Shown one piece after another: positions 40,586-48,647 of a stretch of DNA of 64,000 bases (positions are counted from its first letter, which is position 1; each line of letters begins with the position of its first letter). The stretch is from DASSUW01 sp963759375. Its GTDB lineage: Bacteria; Actinomycetota; Thermoleophilia; Solirubrobacterales; Solirubrobacteraceae. The stretch is from assembly GCA_963759375.1 (NCBI GenBank), contig CAVWYY010000001.1, forward strand, positions 372,001 through 436,000, given 5' to 3'. The notes under the pieces were generated by a model. That model did not search any database, had not been told where the DNA came from, and saw only the letters and a program-made list of their open reading frames with translations. The translations under genes were made by a program, and so were the position numbers.

Positions 40586-41446
40586 ATGGCCGAGCGCCCC
40601 GCTCTCCCGGCTCCGACGGACAGCGATCCGCGGTCGCTGCTCCCGGCGATCGAGCCCGACCGCCACGTCACCGACTGGGGTCGCTCCGAGCGCGTCGAGG
40701 GGCTGCTCGACGCCACGCTGTACGAGTTCCTCTACCACTACTGGTTCCGCGTCGAGGTCGAGGGGATCGAGAACGTGCCGCCCACCGGCGGCGCGCTGCT
40801 GGTCTCCAATCACGCCGGAGCATTACCGCCCGACGCGCCGATGATCGCCAAAGCGATCAAGGAGGAGCACTCCCGCCCGCGGCTCCTGCACCTGACGGTC
40901 GAGCATTTCTTCAAGGGCTATCCGGGGCTCTCGATGCTGGTCAACAAGATCGGCGGAGTGCCCGCGCACCCGGCCAACGTGCACCGCCTGCTGTGCGACG
41001 AGCAGCAGCTCGTGCTCGTCTTCCCGGAGGGCCGCAAGGGCACCGAGAAGCTCTACAAGGACCGCTACAAGCTGCGGCGCTTCGGGCGCGGCGGCTTCGT
41101 CGAGGCCGCCATGCGGGCGCGGGTCCCGATCGTGCCGATCGCGCTGATCGGCGCCGAGGAGGCGATGCCGACGTTCGCGCAGGTCGGCCTGCTCAAGCGC
41201 CTGACCGGGCTCATCTACTTCCCGATCACGCCGCTGTTCCCGCACTTCGGCCCGCTGCTCGGTACGGCCTACCTGCCGGCCAAGTTCCGCATCCGGTTCC
41301 TCGAGCCGATCCCGACCGACCAGTGGGGCGAGCGCCCGTGGGACGACAAGGGGCTCGTCCAGACGGTCGCCGAGGACGTGCGATCGCGGATCCAGGACGA
41401 GCTGATCGACCTCGTGTCCCACCGCCGGTCGGTGTGGTTCGGATGA
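40586..41446 (+). CDS. lysophospholipid/glycerol-3-phosphate acyltransferase family protein (PlsC-like)
   Basis: The 286-residue protein has acyltransferase motifs: SNHAGALPPDAPM (block I, HxxxxD type), GGVPAHPANVHRLL, FPEGRKGTEKLYKDRYKLRRFGRGGF (block III) and VPIVPIALIGAEEAMP (block IV). It would transfer acyl chains to lysophospholipid or related glycerolipid at the membrane. ATG 40586 is preferred to GTG 40577, which would lie on the promoter. Its stop overlaps the epimerase (ATGA), a pairing also known in mycobacteria. Confidence 0.88.
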   Translation: MAERPALPAPTDSDPRSLLPAIEPDRHVTDWGRSERVEGLLDATLYEFLYHYWFRVEVEGIENVPPTGGALLVSNHAGALPPDAPMIAKAIKEEHSRPRLLHLTVEHFFKGYPGLSMLVNKIGGVPAHPANVHRLLCDEQQLVLVFPEGRKGTEKLYKDRYKLRRFGRGGFVEAAMRARVPIVPIALIGAEEAMPTFAQVGLLKRLTGLIYFPITPLFPHFGPLLGTAYLPAKFRIRFLEPIPTDQWGERPWDDKGLVQTVAEDVRSRIQDELIDLVSHRRSVWFG

Positions 41447-42492
41447 CCTCCAAGCGCATCCTCATCACGGGCGTCAGCACCTATTGGGGCGGCCGGCTCG
41501 CGCAGGCGCTCGAGCGCGAGCCGGGCGTGGACGCGATCATCGGCGTCAGCCCCGACGACCCGATCTGCCCGCTCGAGCGCACCGAGTTCGTGCGCGTCGG
41601 CCTGCACCACGCGCTGCTGCGCCGGATCGTCGACGCGGCGGAGATCGACACGGTGGTCGACACGCGGCTGGTGGTCGACTCGCTGATGGCGTCCGCGCGG
41701 GTCGCCCACGAGGCGAACGCGATCGGCACGCTGAACATCCTCGCCGCCTGCGGCGGTCCGAGGTCGCCGGTCCGGAAGGTCGTGTTCAAGTCCTCGGCGC
41801 ACTACTACGGCTGCGAGCGCGACGACCCCGCGTACTTCACGGAGACCATGCGCAGGCCGCACCCGCCGCGCACGCGCCTGGAGTCGGACATCCTCGAGGC
41901 CGAGAAGGCGGTCGAGGGCTTCAGCCAGCGCAATCCCGAGACGACCGTGACCGTGCTGCGGTTCTGCAACGCACTCGGGCCCGACATGCGCACGTCGCAC
42001 ACCGAGCTGCTCTCGCTGCCGGCGATCCCGAGCATCCTCGGCTTCGACCCGCGCTACCAGTTCATCCACGAGGACGACCTCGTCGACATCCTGCGCTTCG
42101 CCGTCGAGAACGACCTGCCGGGCATCTACAACGCCGCCGCCGACGGCGTGCTCGCGCTGTCGGAGGTCGCGTCGCTGCTCGGGCGCCCGCCGGCGCCGAT
42201 CCTGCCGCCCTGGGGCACGTCGCTGGCCGCCGCCGCGCTCAAGCCCGTCGGCGTCCGCGTGCCCGACGAGGTGCTCAACCAGCTCCGCTACGGCCGCGGG
42301 CTCGACAACCGCAAGCTCAAGGGCATGGGGTACGCCTACGCGTTCACGACCCGCGAGACGGTGCTCAAGCACGCCGAGGCCCAGCGCGTGCGCTCGTTGC
42401 GCAGCGACGAGGGGGAGCCTTACCGCTACGAACGTGAGGTCGAGGAGTTCCTCCGGTGGAGTCCGAGCGTGCGCCGGAAGGGCACCGTGTAA
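41443..42492 (+). CDS. NAD-dependent epimerase/dehydratase (extended SDR)
   Basis: The 349-residue Rossmann protein begins RILITGVSTYWGGRLAQALE (GxxxxxG variant of the NAD loop) and carries VVFKSSAHYYGCERDDPAYFTE with the Tyr (SAHYYG) and, unusually, no canonical YxxxK visible; LRFCNALGPD, FIHEDDLVDILRFAVEN and GIYNAAADGVLALSEVASLLG follow UDP-glucose-epimerase-like proteins. The absent YxxxK suggests a non-epimerase role. Operon with the acyltransferase. Confidence 0.82.
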   Translation: MTSKRILITGVSTYWGGRLAQALEREPGVDAIIGVSPDDPICPLERTEFVRVGLHHALLRRIVDAAEIDTVVDTRLVVDSLMASARVAHEANAIGTLNILAACGGPRSPVRKVVFKSSAHYYGCERDDPAYFTETMRRPHPPRTRLESDILEAEKAVEGFSQRNPETTVTVLRFCNALGPDMRTSHTELLSLPAIPSILGFDPRYQFIHEDDLVDILRFAVENDLPGIYNAAADGVLALSEVASLLGRPPAPILPPWGTSLAAAALKPVGVRVPDEVLNQLRYGRGLDNRKLKGMGYAYAFTTRETVLKHAEAQRVRSLRSDEGEPYRYEREVEEFLRWSPSVRRKGTV

Positions 42493-42552
42493 CGCCAGCA
42501 GGGTTGCAGGGGTTCTCTGTATCCGGTTGACCGCCTACCATCTCGGAGCCCC

Positions 42553-43593
42553 ATGCCGCGTCGTTTGATCGCCGTACTCGTCCTGACCGTGACGGTCCTC
42601 CTCGTTGGGGCCGGAAGCCTGTACGCGTTCGACCGGTCGCACAAGACCAAGATCGCCGAGGGCGTGAAGGTCAACGGCGTCGACGTCTCGGGCCTCACGC
42701 CGGCCCAGGCGCGCGCCAAGCTCAGCGAGGCGCTGCTGCAGCCGCTCGACCGCCCGGTGAGCGTCCGCTACCAGGGCCGGCGGTTCACGCTCACGCCGCA
42801 GGCGGCGAACCTCGCGGTCGACATCGACGGGTCGGTGGACCGGGCGATGGCCGCGTCCACGGCCGGCAACGTCTTCACCCGCACCTGGCGCGAGGTGCGC
42901 GGCAGCTCGCTGAACACCGAGGTCGAGGCCAAGATCTCCTGGGATCGAGCGGCAGTGCGCCATGTCGTGCGCCGTGTCCGCGACAAGCTGACGGTCGAGC
43001 CGCGCGACGCGTCGGTCGACCTCGAGTCCGGCGACGTCAACCCCGTCACGTCCAAGGACGGCCTGAAGGTCGACACCGACCGCCTGCGGAGCGACATCAA
43101 GCGCGAGTTGCTCGACGCCGGCGCCACGCGGATCGCCCGCGTGAAGACCTCCGTCGTCCAGCCCAAGGTGAGCACCGAGGAGCTGGCCAAGAAGTATCCG
43201 GCGATCCTCGTCGTCCACCGCGGCGCCTTCAAGTTGACGCTGTACAAGGACCTCAAGCTGGCCAAGACGTACGGCATCGCGGTCGGCCAGGTCGGCCTCG
43301 AGACCCCGGCCGGGCTCTACCACATCCAGAACAAGGCCGTGAACCCGGCCTGGCACGTCCCGAACTCCGCGTGGGCCGGCTCCCTCGCCGGCACCGTCGT
43401 GCCCGGCGGAACGCCGCAGAACCCGCTCAAGGCCCGCTGGCTCGGCATCTTCGACGGCGCGGGCATCCACGGGACCGACGCGGCGAGCTCGATCGGCAGC
43501 GCCGCCTCGCACGGCTGCATCCGGATGCTGATCCCGGACGTGATCGAGCTCTACGACCAGGTTCCGGTCGGCGCGCCGATCTACATCGCCTAG
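42553..43593 (+). CDS. L,D-transpeptidase with PG-binding domain
   Basis: The 346-residue envelope protein has a signal anchor (RRLIAVLVLTVTVLLVGAGSLYAF), a VanW/YoaR-type peptidoglycan-binding domain (about 35-210: GVKVNGVDVSGLTPAQARAKL), and a YkuD catalytic domain (about 215-346: ILVVHRGAFKLTLYKDLKLAKTY, GIHGT, SHGCIRM with the active Cys). It forms 3-3 cross-links in peptidoglycan. A TACCAT box (42536-42541) is 11 nt before the ATG. Its stop overlaps the next convergent gene by 4 nt. Confidence 0.93.
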   Translation: MPRRLIAVLVLTVTVLLVGAGSLYAFDRSHKTKIAEGVKVNGVDVSGLTPAQARAKLSEALLQPLDRPVSVRYQGRRFTLTPQAANLAVDIDGSVDRAMAASTAGNVFTRTWREVRGSSLNTEVEAKISWDRAAVRHVVRRVRDKLTVEPRDASVDLESGDVNPVTSKDGLKVDTDRLRSDIKRELLDAGATRIARVKTSVVQPKVSTEELAKKYPAILVVHRGAFKLTLYKDLKLAKTYGIAVGQVGLETPAGLYHIQNKAVNPAWHVPNSAWAGSLAGTVVPGGTPQNPLKARWLGIFDGAGIHGTDAASSIGSAASHGCIRMLIPDVIELYDQVPVGAPIYIA

Positions 43594-43865
43594 GCGCCGA
43601 TCTCCGAGGGCGGGATCTCCTGCCACCCCTGCTGCAGCAAAGAGGCGTGGTGCGGTCGATGGCGAATGGTGAGGGCACCGATGAAGACCCCTTCGCGCAC
43701 CTCCTTGCGCATCACCGCGTACCACATGGTCGTCGCGTCGCCGGTCCCCTGGATCCGCAGCCACGGCATGGCCGGCGGCTTGTCCTCGGGGGCGATGCCG
43801 GCTTCCACGAGCTGGCGCTGGGTCGCCACCTGACCCGTGGAGGTGTCGATGAAGAACACGGCCAC
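43590..43865 (-). CDS. hypothetical protein
   Basis: Not recognised. The 91-residue protein (VAVFFIDTSTGQVATQRQL, APEDKPPAMPWLRIQGTGDA, TTMWYAVMRKEVREGVFIGAL) looks folded, mixed alpha/beta, without membrane segments. GTG 43865 is chosen because TACCGT lies 8 nt upstream on its strand (43878-43873), matching the leaderless pattern. Divergent from the Xer gene, convergent with the L,D-transpeptidase. Confidence 0.6.
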   Translation of the reverse strand: MAVFFIDTSTGQVATQRQLVEAGIAPEDKPPAMPWLRIQGTGDATTMWYAVMRKEVREGVFIGALTIRHRPHHASLLQQGWQEIPPSEIGA

Positions 43866-43902
43866 GCCAGCGCACGGTAGCGGCCCGGCGGAGGCGTGGA
43901 GC

Positions 43903-44778
43903 GTGGCCCTGCGCCGGTTCGACCGCGACCTGCAGCGGCGCGGGGCGGCCGATCGCACGCGGCGCGCCTACGGGGCCGACGTCGGCGAGCTGGCGACCTG
44001 GGCCGCCGCCCAGGGCATCGAGCCCGCGGCGCTGACCTACCGGCTGCTGCGCGGCTACGCGGCGCGTCTCTCGGACCGCGGCGCCGCTCCGCGCACGCTG
44101 GCCCGCAAGCTTGCGTCCTCGCGGGCGTTCTTCCGCTCCATGGTCGAGCACGGCGACATGGCCGCGAACCCGGCGGACCTGCTACCCGCGCCGAAGAAGC
44201 CGCAGACGCTCCCGCGGACACTGAGGGCCTCCGATGTCGCCTCACTGCTCGACCGGATCCCGGCCACGACGCCGCTCGAGCTGCGCGACCGCGCGCTGTT
44301 CGAGCTCGCCTACTCCTGCGGCCTGCGTGCCGAGGAGCTGGTCAACCTCGACGAGGGGTCGGTGGAGTTCGATGCCGAGCAGGTCCGCGTCGAGGGCAAG
44401 GGCTCGAAGACCCGGTTCGTGCCGGCCGGAGAGCCCGCGCTGGCCGCCCTGGCGCGGTACCTGGAGCGCGGCCGGCCGGCCCTGGCGACCGCCGTCGGCG
44501 ACCCCGCGCTGTTCCTCTCCAAGTCCGGCAAGCGGCTGTCCACGTCGGACGTCCGGCGCCGCCTGAGAGTGTGGGCGCGGCACGCCGCGACGCAGGGCGC
44601 GGTCCATCCGCACGCACTCCGGCATTCGTTCGCGACTCATCTTCTGGACGGAGGTGCCGATCTACGGGCCATCCAAGAGATGCTCGGACACGCGTCTATA
44701 TCCACGACCCAGGTCTACACTCGGGTAGAGTCCGCTCGCCTGCGCGCGGCGTACCTGCGCAGCCATCCGCGGGCATAA
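43903..44778 (+). CDS. tyrosine recombinase XerC/XerD
   Basis: Site-specific recombinase of the Xer type resolving chromosome dimers. The 291-residue protein has the SAM-like N-terminal DNA-binding domain and the catalytic set: Arg in YSCGLRAEELVNL, Lys in GKGSKTRFVP, HPHALRHSFATHLL (HxxR), LGHASISTTQVYT (H and the Tyr nucleophile). Start uncertain: GTG 43903 is used; an in-frame ATG at 43837 would overlap the divergent gene by 29 nt. XerC and XerD cannot be told apart here. No prophage genes surround it, so it is a housekeeping Xer. Confidence 0.88.
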   Translation: MALRRFDRDLQRRGAADRTRRAYGADVGELATWAAAQGIEPAALTYRLLRGYAARLSDRGAAPRTLARKLASSRAFFRSMVEHGDMAANPADLLPAPKKPQTLPRTLRASDVASLLDRIPATTPLELRDRALFELAYSCGLRAEELVNLDEGSVEFDAEQVRVEGKGSKTRFVPAGEPALAALARYLERGRPALATAVGDPALFLSKSGKRLSTSDVRRRLRVWARHAATQGAVHPHALRHSFATHLLDGGADLRAIQEMLGHASISTTQVYTRVESARLRAAYLRSHPRA

Positions 44779-44792
44779 CGGGAGACTCGGCC

Positions 44793-45578
44793 CTGGACAC
44801 CAACGTCAAAGCCCTCGAGCTCAAGGAGCTCTGGCGCCGGTACAAGGACGAGGCGTCCGAGCCGGCCCGGGAGAAGCTCGTCGTCGCCTACTCGCCGCTC
44901 GTCAAGTACGTGGCGGGGCGTATGTCGTCGGGCCTGCCCGCGCATGTCGAGGAATCCGACCTCATCTCCTACGGGCTGATCGGCCTCATCAACGCGATCG
45001 AGCGCTTCGACGTCGAGCGCGAGATCAAGTTCGAGACGTACGCGATCACGCGGATCAAGGGCGCGATCATCGACGAGCTGCGCGCGCTCGACTGGGTGCC
45101 GCGCTCCGTGCGTGCCCGCGCCCGCGAGATCGAGCGCATCCACGCGAAGCTCGAGCACCGCCTGCACCGCACGCCGACCGACGAGGAGATGGCGCGCGAG
45201 CTCGGCATGAGCGCGGACGAGTTCCAGGAGATGCTGGTGAAGATCTCCAACTCGACCGTCGTGGCGCTCGACGAGCTGTGGGCGGTGTCCGACGCGTCCG
45301 GCGACCAGGTGTCGCTGCTCGACACGCTGCAGGACCCCGACGCGCCCGACCCCCAGCAGCTGCTGGACGCCTCCGAGCTCAAGGACCGGCTGGCCGACGC
45401 GATCTCGGCCCTGCCCGAGCGCGAGAAGCTCGTGATCGCCCTCTACTACTACGAGAACCTGACGCTCCGGGAGATCGGCGAGGTGCTCGGCGTGACCGAG
45501 TCGCGCATCTCCCAGCTGCACACCAAGGCCGTCCTGCGCCTGAAGTCGCGCCTCCAGGGCGACAACCTGCGGGATTGA
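44793..45578 (+). CDS. FliA/WhiG family RNA polymerase sigma factor, CTG start
   Basis: The roughly 261-residue sigma factor has regions 2 to 4: LVVAYSPLVKYVAGRM, ESDLISYGLIGLINAIERFD, FETYAITRIKGAIIDELRALDWVPRSVR (diagnostic of the FliA/WhiG/SigD group), HRTPTDEEMARELGMS, and a region 4 LPEREKLVIALYYYENLTLREIGEVLGVTESRISQLHTKAV. CTG at 44793 follows GGAG by 8 nt; no ATG/GTG/TTG lies in frame nearby before region 2. With no flagellar genes in the window, a WhiG-like developmental role is possible. Confidence 0.9.
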   Translation: MDTNVKALELKELWRRYKDEASEPAREKLVVAYSPLVKYVAGRMSSGLPAHVEESDLISYGLIGLINAIERFDVEREIKFETYAITRIKGAIIDELRALDWVPRSVRARAREIERIHAKLEHRLHRTPTDEEMARELGMSADEFQEMLVKISNSTVVALDELWAVSDASGDQVSLLDTLQDPDAPDPQQLLDASELKDRLADAISALPEREKLVIALYYYENLTLREIGEVLGVTESRISQLHTKAVLRLKSRLQGDNLRD

Positions 45579-45622
45579 CGCTAGGTTTCCTCGTCCCACC
45601 AGGGAGAGGAGGAGCAGGTCAT

Positions 45623-47678
45623 ATGCAGGCCGCAGACAGGATTCGCAACGTGGCTCTAGTCGGCCACCGGGGGAGCGGGAAGACGTCGCTGCACGAGGCC
45701 CTCTTGCACGAGGCAGGCGCGACGACCCGGCTCGGCTCGGTGGCCGACGGTACGACGGTCTCGGACGCCGACGAGGACGAGAAGGCCCGCGGGATGTCGA
45801 TCTCCGCCGCCCTCGCGTCGTTCGAGTGGCGGGACGTGAAGGTCAACCTCATCGACACCCCCGGCGAGCCTTCGTTCATCGCCGACGCGCTGGGCGCGCT
45901 GCGGGTGTGCGAGTCGGCCGTGTTCGTCGTCAACGGCGTGCTCGGCGTCGAGGTCGGCACGCAGCGCCTATGGCAGCGCGCCGAGGAGCTGGGCGTGGCG
46001 CGCCTGGTCTACGTGAACATGCTCGATCGCGAGCGAGCCGACTTCTTCCGCACGCTGAACGCCCTCAAGGACGCCTTCGGGCCCCACGTCGTCGCCACGG
46101 AGATCCCGATCGGCTCCGAGCACGAGACGCGCGGCGTCATCGACCTCGTGGACATGAAGGCCTACGAGTACGACGACGGCAGCTGCACGGAGGTCCCGAT
46201 CCCCGACGACATGGCCGACCTCGCGCAGGAGTACCGCGAGAAGCTCATGGACGAGGTGGCGGAGAACTCCGAGGCGCTGATGGAGCGCTACCTGGAGGGC
46301 GAGGAGATCTCACACGAGGAGATCGTGACCGCGCTCGAGGACGGCACCGACCATGGGCTCATCTTCCCGGTCACGTGCGGCGTGGCGACCAGCCGCCTGG
46401 CCTCCAACCGCCTGCTCGACGCGATCGTGGACGACCTGCCCTCGCCCGTGCAGCACGGCGGCCTCGTGCTCGAGAACACCAAGCTCCAGCCCGATCCCGA
46501 CGGCGAGATGTTCGCCTACGTGTTCAAGACGCGCGCCGACCCGTACGCGGGCCGCATCAACCTCTTCCGCGTCTACCAGGGCACCGTCACCCATGACACC
46601 CAGGTGATGAACACCCGCACCCATCACAAGGAGCGGATCGGCCAGCTGCTCGTGCCCCAGGGCAAGGAGGTCAAGCACGCCGACGCGTTCGGGCCGGGCG
46701 ACATCGGCGCGGTGGCCAAGCTCAAGGAGACGCACGCCGGCGACTGGCTCGCCGCGCGCGACGAGCCGATCGAGATGCCCTCGATCAAGCTCCCGGCGCC
46801 GGTCATGGCGTTCTCGATGGAGCCGGCCTCCAAGGGCGACGAGGACAAGGTGTTCACCGCCCTGCGGCGCCTGCAGGAGGAGGACCCGACGATCGACCTG
46901 CATCGCGACCCGCAGACGGGCGAGCAGATCGTGGCCGGCCTCTCGCAGATCCACGTCGAGGTGATCGTCGAGCGGATGCGCGCGCGGTTCGGCGCCGAGG
47001 TCGTGCTCAAGCCGCCGCGGGTTCCGTACCAGGAGACGATCCGCAGGGGCGCCAAGGCCCACGGCCGCCACAAGAAGCAGACCGGCGGGCGCGGTCAGTT
47101 CGGCGACTGCCACATCGAGATCGAGCCGCTCGGCGACGACCAGTTCGAGTTCGTCAACGCCATCAAGGGCGGCGTGATCCCGCAGGGGTTCATCCCGGCG
47201 GTGGAGAAGGGCGTGCTCGACGCGATGCAGCACGGGGCCGTGGCCGGCTACCCGGTCAAGGGCGTCCGCGTGAGGCTGTTCGACGGGTCGTACCACACCG
47301 TCGACTCGTCGGAGATGGCGTTCAAGATGGCCGGCTCGATCGCGATGAAGGACGCGCTCGCGCAGGCCGGCGCGGTGCTCCTGGAGCCGATCATGATGCT
47401 CACCGCGTCGGTCCCCGACGAGTCGGTGGGCGACGTGATGGGCGACCTCTCGTCGCGCCGCGGGCGCCCGCTGGGCACCGAGGCGGTGGGCGGGATGACC
47501 GAGGTCAAGGCCGAGGTCCCGATGGCGGAGATCCTCACCTACGCGCCCGACCTGCGGTCGCTCACCGGCGGCCAGGGCGAGTACACGATGGAGTTCCTCC
47601 GCTACGAGGAGGTTCCCGCGCATCTGGCACAGAAGGTGGTCGACAAGGCCCAGGAGGAGGAAGAAGTCCGGGGCCTAG
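45623..47678 (+). CDS. elongation factor G-like GTPase (EF-G2 type), 3' end frameshifted
   Basis: The ~684-residue protein has five EF-G domains: G1 GHRGSGKT at 14-21, G3 DTPGE at 78-82, G4 NMLD at 132-135, domain IV GGRGQFGDCHIEIEPL, VSPQ-like GGVIPQGFIPAVEKG and domain V VPMAEILTYAPDLRSLTGGQGEYTMEF. The G3 His of canonical EF-G (DTPGH) is Glu and the G4 Lys is Met, so this is a divergent paralogue rather than the main translocase. As written the frame runs on to 48397; removing one G from CCGGGGCC (47669-47675) gives a stop at 47676-47678, which I take as the real end. Start ATG follows AGGAG. Confidence 0.85.
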
Positions 47679-47695
47679 CTACCCTGCTCGTCTCC

Positions 47696-48397
47696 GTGGC
47701 CCGTAACAGGGACATCCGCACCAATCAGAGCGATCTCGCGTGCGACATCTGCGGGCGGACGCTGCTGCGCGGCGAGCATGCGGAGACGTTCCTCGCCGGT
47801 GGCTCGCGCCGCCAGGTCTGCGATCTGTGCACCGCGCGGGCGCAGCACGAGGGCTGGATCCGCGAGTCCGGCGGAGACGAGCTGGAGCTGCGCCACACCC
47901 GGCACGACGGCCGCGGGCGGTCGTTCTTCGACCGCCTGCGGGCGCGCCGCGAGCGCGCCCGCGAGGTGCAGGACGAGATCGTCGCGGCCGGCGAGGCTCC
48001 ACCCGTGCACGAGGATGAGCCGGCGCCGCGGCGGGCGCCCGAGCCCGCGCCGCGCCGCCCCCGGCACGTCCGCGCCGTGCCCACGAACGCCGACCTGAAG
48101 ATGCAGCGCGCGCTGGAGATCTTCAACTCGTCGGACCACACGCGCACGGTCGGCGGCGTCGCCCGCTCGCTGGGCGCGCCCGGCGTGTCGGTGCGCCCGC
48201 GCACCGACCGGCCCAGCGTCGTCGCCATCACGGTGATGTGGGAGCTGAGCTGGTACCGCTTCGAGATCGACCTGTCCGACGAGGCCGGCGGGGTCCGGCG
48301 CGACGCGCAGGGTGACGAGCTGTCCGAACTCACGCCGGACGAGCAGGACATCAACGCGGCCGCGGACGAACGTGGCGCGCTGCATCTCGACACATGA
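47696..48397 (+). CDS. zinc-ribbon protein, unknown function
   Basis: The 233-residue protein starts VARNRDIRTNQSDLACDICGRTLLRGEHAETFLAGGSR (written in two overlapping parts of the N-terminus), with CDIC and CDLC forming a zinc site at about residues 16-45. A basic-acidic linker with Pro/Arg (residues ~80-130) follows, then a folded C-terminal domain (TNADLKMQRALEIFNSSDHTRT, ARSLGAPGVSVRPR, AITVMWELSWYRFEIDL). GTG 47696 follows TACCCT by 10 nt (47680-47685), supporting an independent gene although it shares an open frame with EF-G. Function unknown. Confidence 0.7.
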   Translation: MARNRDIRTNQSDLACDICGRTLLRGEHAETFLAGGSRRQVCDLCTARAQHEGWIRESGGDELELRHTRHDGRGRSFFDRLRARRERAREVQDEIVAAGEAPPVHEDEPAPRRAPEPAPRRPRHVRAVPTNADLKMQRALEIFNSSDHTRTVGGVARSLGAPGVSVRPRTDRPSVVAITVMWELSWYRFEIDLSDEAGGVRRDAQGDELSELTPDEQDINAAADERGALHLDT

Positions 48398-48437
48398 CCG
48401 ATGCCCGCACAAACCCACCCTTGGTAGCGTCTGAAGC

Positions 48438-48647
48438 GTGATCTACTGCGTCGTGCCCGAGCCGCTGGCGGACGAGCTCTACGAGAAGCTGTCCAAGTAC
48501 TACGAGGATGACCCCAACGTCGAGGTGATCGTCGACCGGCGCAAGTCCGAGCGCCGTGACACGACTCCCGGCGGCGGTCAGCGCGAGGTGCGCGACCGGC
48601 GGCGTCCCCGAGTCGCGGGCGACTTCCCGCCGCTTTCCGCAGCGTAG
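48438..48647 (+). CDS. small hypothetical protein
   Basis: Not recognised. The 69-residue protein has an ordered start (MIYCVVPEPLADELYEKLSKYYEDDP, VEVIVDRRKSERRD) and a charged tail. A TAGCGT box (48425-48430) is exactly 7 nt before GTG 48438, fitting leaderless transcription. Its last base is shared with the next GTG start, so it heads the operon of the RNase H-dioxygenase fusion. Confidence 0.7.
   Translation: MIYCVVPEPLADELYEKLSKYYEDDPNVEVIVDRRKSERRDTTPGGGQREVRDRRRPRVAGDFPPLSAA

Noticed and set aside
43903..44778. Prophage or integrative element at the tyrosine recombinase
   Set aside because: Neighbours are housekeeping genes with the same composition; there is no tRNA, direct repeat or phage gene. 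Best read as chromosomal Xer.
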